Under the pieces are notes generated by a model. It saw nothing but the letters and a program-made list of their open reading frames with translations, did no database searches and had not been told where the DNA came from. Shown piece after piece: positions 1 through 11,100 of a stretch of 64,000 nt of DNA. Position numbers and translations under genes: made by a program. The stretch's first letter is position 1. Each line of letters begins with the position of its first letter. Source of the stretch: a virus. The stretch is taken from positions 1-64,000 of IMG/VR virus record IMGVR_UViG_3300024336_000005; one strand, 5' to 3'.

Positions 1-895
1 TGAACTTCAACTTAATGACAACCTCAAGGCCAATCAAACGAGGAGCTCTTATCTGAATGTTCATGCCTACCGCAGACAGCCTAGAGATTTTGTCTTGCGC
101 TTGGATGAGTGTAGTGTTTGAGACCTCGCCGCTCACGGTGTCGATTATCATATCTGCTGTTCCTATCCCTCTGAAGAGGTCTAGTGTTACAACATCCGAA
201 ACGGAAGGGAGCTGAAGGATGCCCAATCTGATTGCGACAGCGTTTGCTGTCTCAGCTGAGAGAACTGCATTTTGGATTCTGAACCTATAGAAGTCATCCA
301 GCTCCTCTTCTGTGCCGCTATCAATTGCAGAAACATTCTCTACTACAAGCTCTAGCGATGGGTGGGCGGAGTATGCTGTGAAGTCTATCTCGGTAATGGT
401 GCCTGCTGAGACGTTGCCGTCGATGCCTGAGTCCAACGCCCTTGCGCCTACGAAGTCCTCTGTGTCCGTTGGGACCAGAGTCAGCGAGCCGCTTGTTGAG
501 TACTTGAACACGCCATCTGTGCTCTGTAGTATCGTTCCACTTGGAATTGTGATTGGGGTTCCATTGTTCAAGTCGCTGAATGAGGTGCCTGATGGGGATG
601 AGATCCTCATCGTTTGGCTGCCTGACGTGACCGCCGCTGAGGTGGATTGCTTTCTGGGAGCTCCTACAAGAGAGCCAAGAAAGTCTAGGTAGACTCCTTT
701 GGCTCCGCTCAACAGGCTTAGCACTACGTTAGCTGAGACTATGTCTTCTAGTCTCTCTGCTTCTGCGGCCATGACAGACAAGAGGGACCGGGTCTTTGAA
801 CCAGGGGAGAAGCGTGTTAGCTGCGAGCTGTTGTCCAGTTGGTCTAGCGCGCGCTCGAGAATGTCGGACGCTCGTTCTGTTGTTAGGTCTGCCAT
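1..895 (-). CDS. Baseplate J-like protein (partial, runs off left edge)
   Basis: The first 298 codons of a baseplate wedge protein of the phage Mu gpJ / P2 gpJ type; the C-terminus lies outside the window. Baseplate J proteins link the hub to the outer baseplate and the fibres. Visible features are an N-terminal helical part with the family-typical segment GAPRKQSTSA near residue 75, then beta-rich repeats, then a helix starting near residue 200 (EELDDFYRFRI) and an alternating beta C-terminal part. The ATG at 895 follows the TAA of the gp25-like gene (896-898) directly, with an AGGA ribosome site six bases upstream. Order gpV-like, small protein, gp25-like, gpJ-like is classical for myovirus baseplates, which supports the call. 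Confidence 0.85.
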   Translation of the reverse strand, partial: MADLTTERASDILERALDQLDNSSQLTRFSPGSKTRSLLSVMAAEAERLEDIVSANVVLSLLSGAKGVYLDFLGSLVGAPRKQSTSAAVTSGSQTMRISSPSGTSFSDLNNGTPITIPSGTILQSTDGVFKYSTSGSLTLVPTDTEDFVGARALDSGIDGNVSAGTITEIDFTAYSAHPSLELVVENVSAIDSGTEEELDDFYRFRIQNAVLSAETANAVAIRLGILQLPSVSDVVTLDLFRGIGTADMIIDTVSGEVSNTTLIQAQDKISRLSAVGMNIQIRAPRLIGLEVVIKLKF

Positions 896-1309
896 TTAGT
901 ATCCTATGAAGCGCTGGGTGTCAGAGTCATATCCAATCGTAACATCTAACTCACCTTCTGAAGTTGAAATGATTATTCTGAATAGGGCAATGCTCGTTCC
1001 TACTTGAATGGGAACGACTTCAAATTCGCCTGCCTGTAGCAGTCGGTCAAATGTTAGAGCGTCTTCTACTCGTCTTACGATCCTGTTTATGTGCTCTGCT
1101 GTTGCGGCGTCTCCTAAGAATGAAGCTAAGTTGGCTCCAATCGATGGAGCCAACTTCCAGTCACCTTGATCTGCCTTGAGCCTGTCTCTGATCTCTTGTA
1201 TCACAGCCCGCCCATAGGTGGGCTTGGTATCCCTCAGGTCCCCAGATGAATCTATATCAAGATCTCCGATGTCTGAGAACCATAGGTCTACTTCTGTGTA
1301 CTTGCTCAT
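896..1309 (-). CDS. gp25-like baseplate wedge protein
   Basis: A 137-residue protein matching the GPW/gp25 family in size, order and sequence style: an acidic N-terminus (LWFSDIGDLDIDSSGD), a helical core containing the IQEIRDRLKADQGDW segment, and a beta C-terminus ending in DVTIGYDS. In T4 gp25 helps trigger sheath contraction and joins the baseplate wedge. Its start overlaps the upstream gene by four bases (ATGA) and its stop abuts the gpJ-like start, so the three are translationally coupled. The family assignment is from pattern and gene order, without a database search. Confidence 0.8.
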   Translation of the reverse strand: MSKYTEVDLWFSDIGDLDIDSSGDLRDTKPTYGRAVIQEIRDRLKADQGDWKLAPSIGANLASFLGDAATAEHINRIVRRVEDALTFDRLLQAGEFEVVPIQVGTSIALFRIIISTSEGELDVTIGYDSDTQRFIGY

Positions 1310-1746
1310 AGTAGTCCAGCCATTGCAGCGACTACTGCTGTGGTCTTAACGTAGAGAGCGACAGCCTCAAGAGGGGGAGAGAATTGCATTACAGGGATGG
1401 GCGTCATGATTGTTGACGGTGCGGCCGAAAGTAGTAAATCATTGAGCACCCAGAGCCCTGCAATACGAATCGATGATGGTGAGTTTGTGAATCCTACTGG
1501 CCCTCTGAGTACGGTGCCAGTTCCTCCTACGACCGAGACGCCGAGTGGCTCTGCATCTTCAGCCTCTGGAGTTGAGATGTCCACGATGTTTGTGCCGATG
1601 GCAACGCATCCCGTTGCTCCACTCCCACCCTTTAGAAGTCTTGTCCTGCGCCCTCTGGGGCGATTGCGAATCTTCACAAGCACGGCTAGCTGGTCTTCTG
1701 TCTCAGCAGACCTGGCTCTTTCCTCAAGGTTTTCTAAGACTGCCAT
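1306..1746 (-). CDS. Small baseplate-region protein of unknown function
   Basis: I do not recognise this 146-residue protein. It has a charged helical N-terminus (about residues 1-35), a Gly/Val-rich beta region (residues 38-95) and a hydrophobic C-terminus (YVKTTAVVAAMAGLL). It lies between the gpV-like and gp25-like genes, overlapping the first by one base and the second by four, so it is probably a baseplate component made in step with them. Confidence 0.6.
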   Translation of the reverse strand: MAVLENLEERARSAETEDQLAVLVKIRNRPRGRRTRLLKGGSGATGCVAIGTNIVDISTPEAEDAEPLGVSVVGGTGTVLRGPVGFTNSPSSIRIAGLWVLNDLLLSAAPSTIMTPIPVMQFSPPLEAVALYVKTTAVVAAMAGLL

Positions 1747-2114
1747 TAGCTTACTGCCCAGGAGCCTCTAATGGGAACATAAGACATGGCCTCATCGCCA
1801 CCCTCTTCGTGTCCCATCATTACGAACCCCTTTTTGTACTGTGATCCAATGAAGAAGATCATACCAGACTCTCCAGGCTGAGGGGCAATATCTTCCGCGC
1901 CTCTTCCTGGAAGCAGTAGGGGAAACTTTGTGTCCCCTACCTTTCCTTTTATGACCTCTCCTCCGTCGCCTATCGTATCCCCAGAGATAATGACCGTAAC
2001 CATATTCTCCTTGGGGAACCATTCTTTTATTCTTATAGGCTTTGGTAGCTGCATGACCTGTTGCATAACAGAGCCGATAAGAGACTCGAGTCTTTTAATA
2101 TGTCCCGCTATCAT
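1746..2114 (-). CDS. Baseplate spike / gpV-like protein
   Basis: About 122 residues. It begins with a helix and then a beta barrel-like part with KEWFPKENMVTVIISGD and the phrase PQPGESGMIFFIGSQYKKGFVMMGHEE, which resembles the OB-fold domain of baseplate assembly protein V / gp45-like spikes. Such proteins sit at the tail tip below the hub and may pierce the outer membrane. The ATG at 2114 overlaps the hub gene stop (ATGA), which I prefer to an upstream TTG at 2135. Position directly after the hub gene fits the role. The protein is short compared with gpV proteins that carry a long beta-helical needle, so a separate tip protein may exist. Confidence 0.65.
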   Translation of the reverse strand: MIAGHIKRLESLIGSVMQQVMQLPKPIRIKEWFPKENMVTVIISGDTIGDGGEVIKGKVGDTKFPLLLPGRGAEDIAPQPGESGMIFFIGSQYKKGFVMMGHEEGGDEAMSYVPIRGSWAVS

Positions 2115-5100
2115 CTTGCCACCCAGTTGGCCCAACCCTGATCAGCGACCTTAACCGCTTCAGAAAGGCCATCCCCAAAGTACTTCCACTTTCTCGTTAT
2201 AATTGCTCCAAGCGCCCTATCAGATGTCTCTTCGTCGGCGCTGAAGATGTCCTTCACAACAAGCCCATCGGACTCCATTCCCTCTACTCCTGCGATGAAG
2301 GGCTTTCCCTGCTTAATCAAAGGAACGATGATTATGGGTTCTCTTGTGAGGTTGTACTTCAAGAACTTGTATAGAAGTGAGCCAGCGACAATCCCAGAGA
2401 CTGCAACTGTGATGGGAAGGCCGGCTGTAGCAACTACTCCTAACCCTCCTGCAATAACACCACCCACTCCAGATGTGAGACCAACTCCAGCTACAGCGCC
2501 AGATGCTGCGGCTGCAGCACCCGTAGCCGTAGCCGACACTGTGGCTCCCGCTAGCGCAGACGTTGCAAGAGCCCCTCCTCCAATAGCAGCTGTTCCTGCT
2601 CCAGATATGGCGGAGTTTGTGAAGTCCTTAATAGTCTCAGTAAAGAAAGCGCCCATGGCGTCTGCCATGGTAACTGTAAGCCCCTCCTTTACTTCTACAA
2701 TCATATTAGGCACAACCTCTGTAATGAAGCCTACGTCTGAGGACAAGGTATGCACAACCTCCTCAATCTCCACAGGTCCAGCCATGTCTGAATAGTTATC
2801 ATAGATCCATACATAATCATACGGCTTCAGCTTTGGCTTCCCTACGATAATGATATCTCCCTTATAGGTTCTCTTTAGTGAGTTGGCCATAAGCTGAGAA
2901 GCATACCTTCTTGCGAGGTTGCTTGTTGAGCAGTTTGGCCAACTCTCGATGACCCTTCTTATGTGATGCTCTTTGATATTGTCATCAGCATTTACGATAA
3001 GTGACTCGGCTGAGCCGCCGTCGTCAAAGTCGGCTAGATTGACATTATTGTCTGAGTATCTAAGCTCGACGCTGTTGAACGTGTCTCGATGGTCGCACCT
3101 TATGTTGTTGCTGATTATATCATGCATGCTCGTAACAAGCTCGTAGTTCCTGAAAGACCTCATCCTTCCCTCTTGATGATACATTGTCGACTTCCAGAAC
3201 TTAGCATCAGGGATAGATTTTATGTCTCCCTCCTCTGTAAGGGCTGCCATCTCCTGGATTCTTTTGTACTGCTCCTTTGCATGAGGTTGATAAACTGCTA
3301 GGTCATCAACACTTTCGCCGAATCTGTTCCCGCTCGCAAGGACCCTTGTACCCTGAGAGAAGAGCTCTTTTCTAGACTGCTGGAGGAGGACGTCCTGCCC
3401 CTGGTCCGCCAGCTCCTGGCTGAGCGGACTCGACTGAGAAGAGAGGGCATCCAGTTGCCGCTTCTGGGTGTCGTATCCAAGGCCAACGATGCTTTCCCTC
3501 TTGTCAAAATCCATCTTGTTTCCGAGCGCCTCGGCTTCTCGTTCTTGTGATGTTTTTGCGGGACGATATAGATATTCCATTGATGGATGGCCGAAGAACA
3601 TTGTCATACGGGCGTCGATGCCGTCCCCATAGGGGACTGGATAAGCTATATAACCGGGGTGGCGGAGCTCTGCTTCCTTAAAAACATCCCACACCGTGGT
3701 GTCGAAGAAGACATACTCTAGGTCTCCCCAGAATCTTTCCCATCCAGATGAATAGGTTTCGAAGTCAGGTATGAAGATGTTGTCATCTTGAGCGCCTGGC
3801 TTCCATGTCCAGACTCTTTTAGTCTGGCCATCTGGCCGAAGCTTCTCTGTCCCAAAGAGTGGACCGAGCAGGTCAATGTCCTTGAGGTGCCATCTTCCGA
3901 AGTGGCGAACTTCCTCTCTGTCCATGCAGTCATGCAATAGATCTGATGTCTCTACGTTCCATTGGTCAGCATTCGCTGAGGGGTCTGTCCCAAAGCGATG
4001 CGAGACGAGCTCTGAGCCATAGCTCTGAGCAATAATCTCTACCAAGTGAGAGCCGGACCATGAGGCAATCTGGCCGACGAACATTGTCTCTAGTTGAGCT
4101 GGGTCATTGCTGTATCCAAACTTGACTACGACCTTCATTCCCTCTTTGATTACGGTATCCAAGAAAGGGTTTCTCGCTCCCTGAGACTTGGTCAGTCGAT
4201 TACCGAATGCATCTCCTTCCTTTAGGTACTTCCTATTATAAAGAACTCCGTCGAGGTCCATGATCTGCATGACACAAACGTCCGCTGCCATAGTCTTGCT
4301 CTTAATGATGCGGACTTCCTTGACAGAGTTGACTCCGTAGAAATCATCAAGGGCGTAGGATGTGAAGAGCTTGGCCTCGAGCTTGGTGTCCGAGTTGCGC
4401 GACTCCTCTCCGTTCTCTTCGACGAAGAATACCTTGAATGTGGGGAAGCATCTTCTCGCTGTGTAATGGTCTGATTCGTATGAGGTGGCGAACTTCTGAA
4501 AGATCTTCTTATACTCACCCTCTTCAAATATGTGCATTGTCTTGTTCAAGTTGAAGGAGTCTTCTGTGAAGTCGGCCTTTGCAGGGGAGTTCTGCATATG
4601 CATGTTCAAGGACTTCTTTCTCTTGTAAGTCTTCTTTCCCTCTCTGTTCTTAAATCTTCTGTCGATGCCTTGGGTGGTTCTGCTTACTCCAGGTTGCCCC
4701 AGCTTTCCTCTGGCTCCAGAGATCATTGCTCCCTGAAGGTCAGGTCCTACTGGACCACCCCCTATTGCTGCTGTTACAAAGTCTTCACGGAATTGCTTCT
4801 GTCCGTTCACATACCCCTTGAACTCCCCTCCATTCTGCTTAAGGTATGAGCCGTCTTGGCCTTCGTGGACGGGGCGAATGCCACCGTCCACTGCGGGGTC
4901 GACCCCGTAAGCGTGCCTGTGCCCTTGTACGGAATCGTCCATAGCTTTGAATGATTCCCTTATGCCTAGCTTCTTTGGCATTCCATTGACTGCTGATCCG
5001 TGCACAATCTCCAATAGGTTCGAGTTGCATAGCTTAACGTCAGACTCGTTGTACAAAAAGAAGTCTGGAGTCATGTCTATAGCAAGGCCTGTTATGGGGT

Positions 5101-8100
5101 TGGGCGGGAGGAGGAGGTCTGGGTACGCCTCGTGCTGTGGCTGGTATGCCCGCGCCTTTGTGATCTTCTTCAGGATCTTAGGGAAGGCTAGATCCCCAAG
5201 GCCGTCCTCTGCTGTTCCTGCGATTGTGATGACTCTTCTTACAAGGGCCTTTAGTGTAGTGTGGTCCGGTCCTTCTGGCGAAGCCATTCCCAGATCTAAG
5301 CCAAAGTAATCCTTTAAAGATCTGCGCTTCTTGGATCCAAATAGAATGATCCATACAGCCTCTGGAAAATCTATGGCAACATACTGAGGTGGGATGTTTT
5401 TGCCATATGCCTTTGAATACTCTTCTCCGGAGATTATACGGCGCCCTTCAAACGATCCGCTTAAGGAGATCCTTCTACTGGTGGCCACACTAGAGGATAG
5501 ATCTGCTATGTCCTGCAGAGTTTTCCCAACCACAGGAATCGAAGGATTGGCATTAAAAACGACAGCCCCTGCGCTGGCGTTGTTGGATGTCAACTGCTCA
5601 AAGAATTCTACTTTGTTCTGGGCTTCGAAGCGCAAAAGGTCCCAGCTCTTTTGCCCAATCCTAACGCCATTGTAGATGGCGTTAGGGCCCTTGGCTTCAA
5701 TCTCTTGCAGCGCTGCCTTGGCTAGTTCTAGCTTAGGGTCTACTGACTTATTAGATACCGCCCCTTTCTTTGCGTGGGGTACTATCCAACCGTTCTGAAG
5801 GATCCTTATGAGGCCTTCATGGAAGATGGTGTCTAGATCTAGGCTATCCGTTCCGGTTAACAAGGGGCGTAGGGCTGGGTTAGTCGTGGCGTCGATTACC
5901 GATAGGTTGACGATCAGACCATTGGGGTTCCCAGGGACCGTGTCTACTGTGAGGTTCTCTATCATCACCTCTCTGAGGTTCATGGAGTTGAGGAGGGCGT
6001 TCTTTATGCGAATGCCCCTCTTGTCGGAGAACTCTCTGAAGTAGATGGCCGCCTCTTCTGAAGAGTTAACTAGAGACTTCAGCTGAGAAAGGAACTCTCT
6101 GCCTGCCTCACCTTCGCATCTTAGTGAGATGGTCGCAGCTGTGTGCTGCCCTCCAGTGTACTGCACTGTCGGGAACCTGTGCCCCTCTAGTGGGATCATA
6201 GCTAGGTTGGTGGCAAAGCCAACGCTGATTGCCAAGGGGATCACTCCAACTGATTCGTCAGGAACTGCCAGTGTGATGCCCTTAATCATAGCAGGCTTCC
6301 CTGTGATGACATTCTTTCTTAAAAGCCATCCTGTTGAAGCTAGCTCGACTATGGCGTCGTAGACCTTTCTGGTTCCCTGGTCAATCTGAGGAGACTTGTT
6401 TAGTTGACGGCGGACCTCGGCGTTAAGAGCTGGTCCCTGAATGCCCTCCACGCCAAGGCCTTCGGCAATGATAGTTACAGCATCGTTCGGATCAATGTCT
6501 ACAACCTCTTCCATCTTGGTCTTACTGGTGCTGACGTTCCCCTTTAGAAGCCTCTCTGCCTGCTGCTGCACACGCTCCTCTGTTGAACCTTTACCCTGAC
6601 GATAGAACCTAACGGCACTAACGGCTTGTGTGATCCCAAGGACCGTTAGCCTATTGGCCCCTCCCTTCTCCCACTTTGATCCGACCCTATCTGCTGAGGC
6701 GATCCTGTCATCTCTGGTCTTACCCTTCATGCTCAGGGGATGGATAAAGCTTGTAACTCCCTGCAGTGACTCTCCAGTTCTTCTTATGTCAAGTACTGCC
6801 TTGACCTGCTCTATCCTTGTGTCCAGCGTGGCCGCCTTGGGAACCCTAGCGCTGGAATACTTTCTTCTGCCACCCTGCTTTCCTGTTACGTTGCCAGGAC
6901 CCACGGCATACCACCATACACTTCTGCCTTTTCTTAGGGCATTGTTGAATAGCGAATGGATGATGGCCTGCCTCTCTTCTAGAGATCCTCTAGGCTGCTC
7001 TGAGTTGAGAACAATAGCAGCAACAAGGATGTCCTCATGGACATTCAACTTCCTTGCCCAGGTGACTATGTCACCTTCCCTTAGGGTTCCCGAAGTGGTG
7101 CTAACGTCAAGACCCCTTGATCTTCTTTCTTTTCTCTCTTTCTCAAGCTGGACGTCTGCCTCAGCATCAGTGATCTTAATGATAGAATCTAGAACCTCTT
7201 TGGGAGGTGACTTTATTATGTCGAACCCAAAGGAGATATCCTTGTCAAAGGAGTCAAGAACATAGGGAGGGAACTGAAGAAGAGATGCAGCAGCTGAGGA
7301 CTGGACGCCTCCCATCTTATCCCCAATATTTGTTGACTCGTATCTATACGGCCATAGGTACTCATGCAGGGGCCTGGCTTTATGGATGTCCTCTGAGTTA
7401 GTTCTTGCTGCAGCGGCATTGAAGGCCACTGAAGGGTGGCCATAGTTCTCAATGAACTTGGCCCTGCCTGGGTGCTCAGCTCTGTCCTTCTCTGTGCTGC
7501 CGTCCCAATATCTATCAGACATCCCTTTTACAACACCCTTAGTTCCATCAGCCCACTCTGTCCTGAACTTTATCTTAGGCATGAAGGGGCGGTGGTTAAA
7601 CCACACAAATTGAAACTCTGCTGTTATGGCATTTGGCATGCCAGGTACAGTGCTGATGTTCACCGACTGAATGAAGGCTCCTATGTTCTCGCCTGTTAGC
7701 ACCTCATAATCTGCATCGCCAAGCTTAACGACCTTCTTGTAGGAAGCAATGGGAAGGTTTCTGCGCAGCAACTCGTTGTCCAGGAAGCACATGGGCATCT
7801 TCTTTAGACTGTAGAGGATAGGCATCAAGGTCTCGTTTAATGTTCTTAGAGCGCTTGCGCCACTTGTTGGCACTCGCGCTTCGCGCCCTGTGATGCCAGT
7901 AAAGATGGCTCTAACCGAGATGTTGATTCTGCTGTGGCCACTTCGTACCTTTGACGACTCTCTAGTTCTGAGAGTCTGATACTTGTGGTTAAAGTTCTCT
8001 TCTGAGATAGATATCCCCTGAGGATCTACTGGAAAGCGGATCCCATTGATTTCGAACTGACCGTGAAGCAGAGGTCCAGGCACAAGGGCTGTGCCATTCT

Positions 8101-8188
8101 GGTCTGTATGGTACACGACCCTTTGACTCTTCGAGACGCGGTTGAATTCTTCTGGGAGATTCCCAGCTTTAATCTGAAATTCTTTCAT
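2111..8188 (-). CDS. Giant baseplate hub protein with fused domains
   Basis: A 2025-residue fusion. Residues 1-300 are beta-rich and look like a tail-hub/distal-tail type domain (HGQFEINGIRFPVDPQG). Residues 365-520 contain EDILVAAIVLNSEQ and a downstream SFIHPLSMKGK, which loosely resembles SleB-type cell-wall hydrolases; this is weak. In the last third, a segment with KVVVKFGYSND, MFVGQIASWSG and LVEIIAQSYGSELVS resembles gpD/gp27-type hubs. Near the C-terminus a run of about 100 Gly/Ala/Val residues could be membrane active. Hub proteins form the ring from which the tube polymerises. The start overlaps the preceding stop as ATGA. The fused size is far above the 350-400 residues usual for a lone hub. 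Confidence 0.7.
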   Translation of the reverse strand: MKEFQIKAGNLPEEFNRVSKSQRVVYHTDQNGTALVPGPLLHGQFEINGIRFPVDPQGISISEENFNHKYQTLRTRESSKVRSGHSRINISVRAIFTGITGREARVPTSGASALRTLNETLMPILYSLKKMPMCFLDNELLRRNLPIASYKKVVKLGDADYEVLTGENIGAFIQSVNISTVPGMPNAITAEFQFVWFNHRPFMPKIKFRTEWADGTKGVVKGMSDRYWDGSTEKDRAEHPGRAKFIENYGHPSVAFNAAAARTNSEDIHKARPLHEYLWPYRYESTNIGDKMGGVQSSAAASLLQFPPYVLDSFDKDISFGFDIIKSPPKEVLDSIIKITDAEADVQLEKERKERRSRGLDVSTTSGTLREGDIVTWARKLNVHEDILVAAIVLNSEQPRGSLEERQAIIHSLFNNALRKGRSVWWYAVGPGNVTGKQGGRRKYSSARVPKAATLDTRIEQVKAVLDIRRTGESLQGVTSFIHPLSMKGKTRDDRIASADRVGSKWEKGGANRLTVLGITQAVSAVRFYRQGKGSTEERVQQQAERLLKGNVSTSKTKMEEVVDIDPNDAVTIIAEGLGVEGIQGPALNAEVRRQLNKSPQIDQGTRKVYDAIVELASTGWLLRKNVITGKPAMIKGITLAVPDESVGVIPLAISVGFATNLAMIPLEGHRFPTVQYTGGQHTAATISLRCEGEAGREFLSQLKSLVNSSEEAAIYFREFSDKRGIRIKNALLNSMNLREVMIENLTVDTVPGNPNGLIVNLSVIDATTNPALRPLLTGTDSLDLDTIFHEGLIRILQNGWIVPHAKKGAVSNKSVDPKLELAKAALQEIEAKGPNAIYNGVRIGQKSWDLLRFEAQNKVEFFEQLTSNNASAGAVVFNANPSIPVVGKTLQDIADLSSSVATSRRISLSGSFEGRRIISGEEYSKAYGKNIPPQYVAIDFPEAVWIILFGSKKRRSLKDYFGLDLGMASPEGPDHTTLKALVRRVITIAGTAEDGLGDLAFPKILKKITKARAYQPQHEAYPDLLLPPNPITGLAIDMTPDFFLYNESDVKLCNSNLLEIVHGSAVNGMPKKLGIRESFKAMDDSVQGHRHAYGVDPAVDGGIRPVHEGQDGSYLKQNGGEFKGYVNGQKQFREDFVTAAIGGGPVGPDLQGAMISGARGKLGQPGVSRTTQGIDRRFKNREGKKTYKRKKSLNMHMQNSPAKADFTEDSFNLNKTMHIFEEGEYKKIFQKFATSYESDHYTARRCFPTFKVFFVEENGEESRNSDTKLEAKLFTSYALDDFYGVNSVKEVRIIKSKTMAADVCVMQIMDLDGVLYNRKYLKEGDAFGNRLTKSQGARNPFLDTVIKEGMKVVVKFGYSNDPAQLETMFVGQIASWSGSHLVEIIAQSYGSELVSHRFGTDPSANADQWNVETSDLLHDCMDREEVRHFGRWHLKDIDLLGPLFGTEKLRPDGQTKRVWTWKPGAQDDNIFIPDFETYSSGWERFWGDLEYVFFDTTVWDVFKEAELRHPGYIAYPVPYGDGIDARMTMFFGHPSMEYLYRPAKTSQEREAEALGNKMDFDKRESIVGLGYDTQKRQLDALSSQSSPLSQELADQGQDVLLQQSRKELFSQGTRVLASGNRFGESVDDLAVYQPHAKEQYKRIQEMAALTEEGDIKSIPDAKFWKSTMYHQEGRMRSFRNYELVTSMHDIISNNIRCDHRDTFNSVELRYSDNNVNLADFDDGGSAESLIVNADDNIKEHHIRRVIESWPNCSTSNLARRYASQLMANSLKRTYKGDIIIVGKPKLKPYDYVWIYDNYSDMAGPVEIEEVVHTLSSDVGFITEVVPNMIVEVKEGLTVTMADAMGAFFTETIKDFTNSAISGAGTAAIGGGALATSALAGATVSATATGAAAAASGAVAGVGLTSGVGGVIAGGLGVVATAGLPITVAVSGIVAGSLLYKFLKYNLTREPIIIVPLIKQGKPFIAGVEGMESDGLVVKDIFSADEETSDRALGAIITRKWKYFGDGLSEAVKVADQGWANWVAR

Positions 8189-11100
8189 CGATTAAGCCTC
8201 TTCCTTAGGTACTCTTCATTGATTCGCTCTCTGTAGTCGTTCATTGTATATGAAACATTTGCTCCAGGGAAGCGTTCCTGCATCATTCTTGTTGCAGCAC
8301 TTGTGTCAATGTCACCATTAGTTCTACCGCTTATTCTGATGGACCTTCCAGGTCCTGCAGAAACTGGTGCTGATTCCCCAAAGCCTGGGCCATCTTCTGT
8401 TGGACGACCAGCGGAGTGACGAGCTCCGGCTTCATTGGCCATTTCTGCTGTTACATTACCAGGGGAGCTGAGTAGTAACGATGTGGCGACTGCCGCTGCC
8501 GCGCCTATGAGCGCTGGCCGCTTGTGCCTCTTGACCGCCGAAAGAAGATCCTTAAAGGTTCCTGCAGCTGTCTTCAGGTGTGACTTAGTGGCACCTGGTC
8601 CCTGAATGCCTATCTCTTCCATAGCCTTTCTGCCGAATGCAGAATGAGGAGAGGGGGTTGTAGCATCAAGAACTCTATCTGTCAGCCTCATCATGTCGAC
8701 CCCTTCCCTTTTCTTCAGGGTCTTAGTGATGATGTTCTCGTCTTCGTTTCCTGGGTTTGCAATTACAGCATCTATAACCTGTGGGATATACTCTAGCAGC
8801 TTTGGCACTAGCTTTGACGCCCCTCTTGGGTCGTGGATGTTCTTGAAGGCGTTGGTCATTGTGTCAATCTGTTCTTGCCTTGACAGCTTCCCAACTCCCC
8901 TTCCTGTCAAGATGTCATGCATCTGATCAATGGATTCTCCGATGGACTCTTTGAACTTCTCTCTGTATTCCATAAGTCCGCCAGCACCAGCCTGCTTTGC
9001 CTTAAGTGCTGTCTCCGGCATGATTCCCAAAAGCATTTCCGTGAAGAGCCTTCCCTCTGCCTTCTGTCCTGTTGTTGTAGCTCTGAGGTGCTCACGAACA
9101 AAGTCCGTTGCATTGGTCATGGAGCCGATGTATCCCTTCTCCATCTCTGCCATCATTGCCATGCCTGCTTGCTGCTTTTTCCAGGCAGGGGACCCTCTTG
9201 TGACATCCGCTCTAGTTAGAGCGGGGATGTCTCTATCCTTTAGGCCCTTGTATAGCTCCCTCTGTCTGATCTTATAGACATAGTCTTCTGCTGCAAGCTT
9301 TTGCTCAGTTGTTGTGGCGCGGGCTATGGCTTCTTCTGCTGTGGCTCCTTCCGTGAGCATCTCTCCCATGAAGCCTGCGCGCTCCCTAAGTCGGGAGACG
9401 CCGCTTCTATCCTTGCCTAAGATTAGGTCAAGCTGGTCGTCGTCGAAGTCGGCGCCCAAGATTTGTTCCATCTGCTTAGGCAGCCATAGGGCATGCTTAT
9501 CATACTGGCTAAGGAGACCTTCTGTGTACTGCCCCTTCCAGTAGTCCGCTGACCCCTTTAGTGTCTCAGCTTGGATGTTCGCCTGCTTAGCGGCCCAGCT
9601 GCCGTCGTCGATTGCTTTAATCTGCTTATGTATTCTGTTCCTCTCTTTGGTGATACTCTTACTGCTTCTTTTCTTCCCCCCTTTCCTTTTCCTTCCAGAT
9701 TCCTTAAGCGTTTTAAGGTCCTCCTCGAATCCGATTCTTCTTCCTCTTGCCTCTCTGATGGCCTGCTGATGGAACTCATCCCAGAGGTCTCCCCCCTCCA
9801 GCAATGCCTTTCTTGCTGTGTCATGCCTAGACTTATCGAGAGAGAAGAACTCTCTTGAAATCTCACTAGCTGAAAGGCCGCTCATGCGCTGAGACGTATA
9901 GCGTCTCATTGCCTCATCGACTGAGAACATCTCTACAGAAGAGATACGGTGTAACTCTGTGCCTGGCTGCCTTGCCACCACGCCCGCAGCCTTGCCTTGG
10001 CGGAGAGCTGTCATACGCTCATCAAGCTGGCCGCCCCCTACTGCACCCATCTCTCCTAAGATTCGCTCGAACTGAGACTCTCTAATTCCAACCTTATGGG
10101 TGAACTCTTTCCCCATGAACTCTAAGACATCATCTGCGATCTGAGCCCTCGCCTGCTGGCGGAGGGACCCCTGTAGTTTTCCTGAGTACATGGCAGAAGG
10201 GGCTTGCTTCTTCCCAAGGATGATGTCTTGAACCCCTTCGTCGTATGCCGCTACCCCCTTAGCTACATCATCCACCTTGTCGTCCCAATGAGCTTTGGCA
10301 ATATTCTTTGTAGCCTTATCTATTGGACTTGTGGTGATGTCCCCACCAGCAGTTCTGAATCCTCCTGTGTGTGTGCTTATCCCTTCGGGGTGGAAGATTT
10401 GCCTCCCGTCCCCTAGATCAAACAGGAGGTGGCCTGATGTGTTGACTCCAAACTTTTTTCTTACTACTTCGAAGGCATTGCTACGCTCTTTTTGGTTCCT
10501 CCCGAATAGAGAAGACAGGACGGTATCACCGGGCCCTCCAAAGGCCTTCCCAAAGGCCTTCATGTCTATGGTGGATTTGGCAGCGGATTCTCCGACCCCC
10601 TTATAGAACGCACCCATCCTCTTGTAGACATCCTTTGCCTCAGCCGTCTTGTCTCCTGTCAGTCTCCCTGCGAACTCAATCCCAAGGTCTGCCATTACCC
10701 CGCCCTGGGCTTGCATGTGCTTCATCATGGGGAGGTTGAAGGAGCCGGCCTTGCCTGAGCCTACGGTCAGGGTTGGGCTTTGGTTTGCCGAGAAGGACAT
10801 GTTCATAACGCCATACTGCATCTGACCTTGAAGGGAGGCTAACATCTTGTTCCTCATCCCCTCTTCACCGCGCAGCATCTTAAGCGCTTCGGCTCTTCTT
10901 TCTCCTGCGCTTAGATTGGCCTTAGCCTTAAACATTGCCCTGGACGCTTCGTCAAACATCTCCTCGTTGACGCTCATATCTGTGAAGAGCTGCTTGGCCG
11001 ACCAACGTCGCACCTTGTGGTGAGTGCCCTCATGCATTGTCTCTTCGAGCAGTTGCTCGAAGCTCTCTACAATGTTGGTCTTAGTTTCATCAACAACGAA

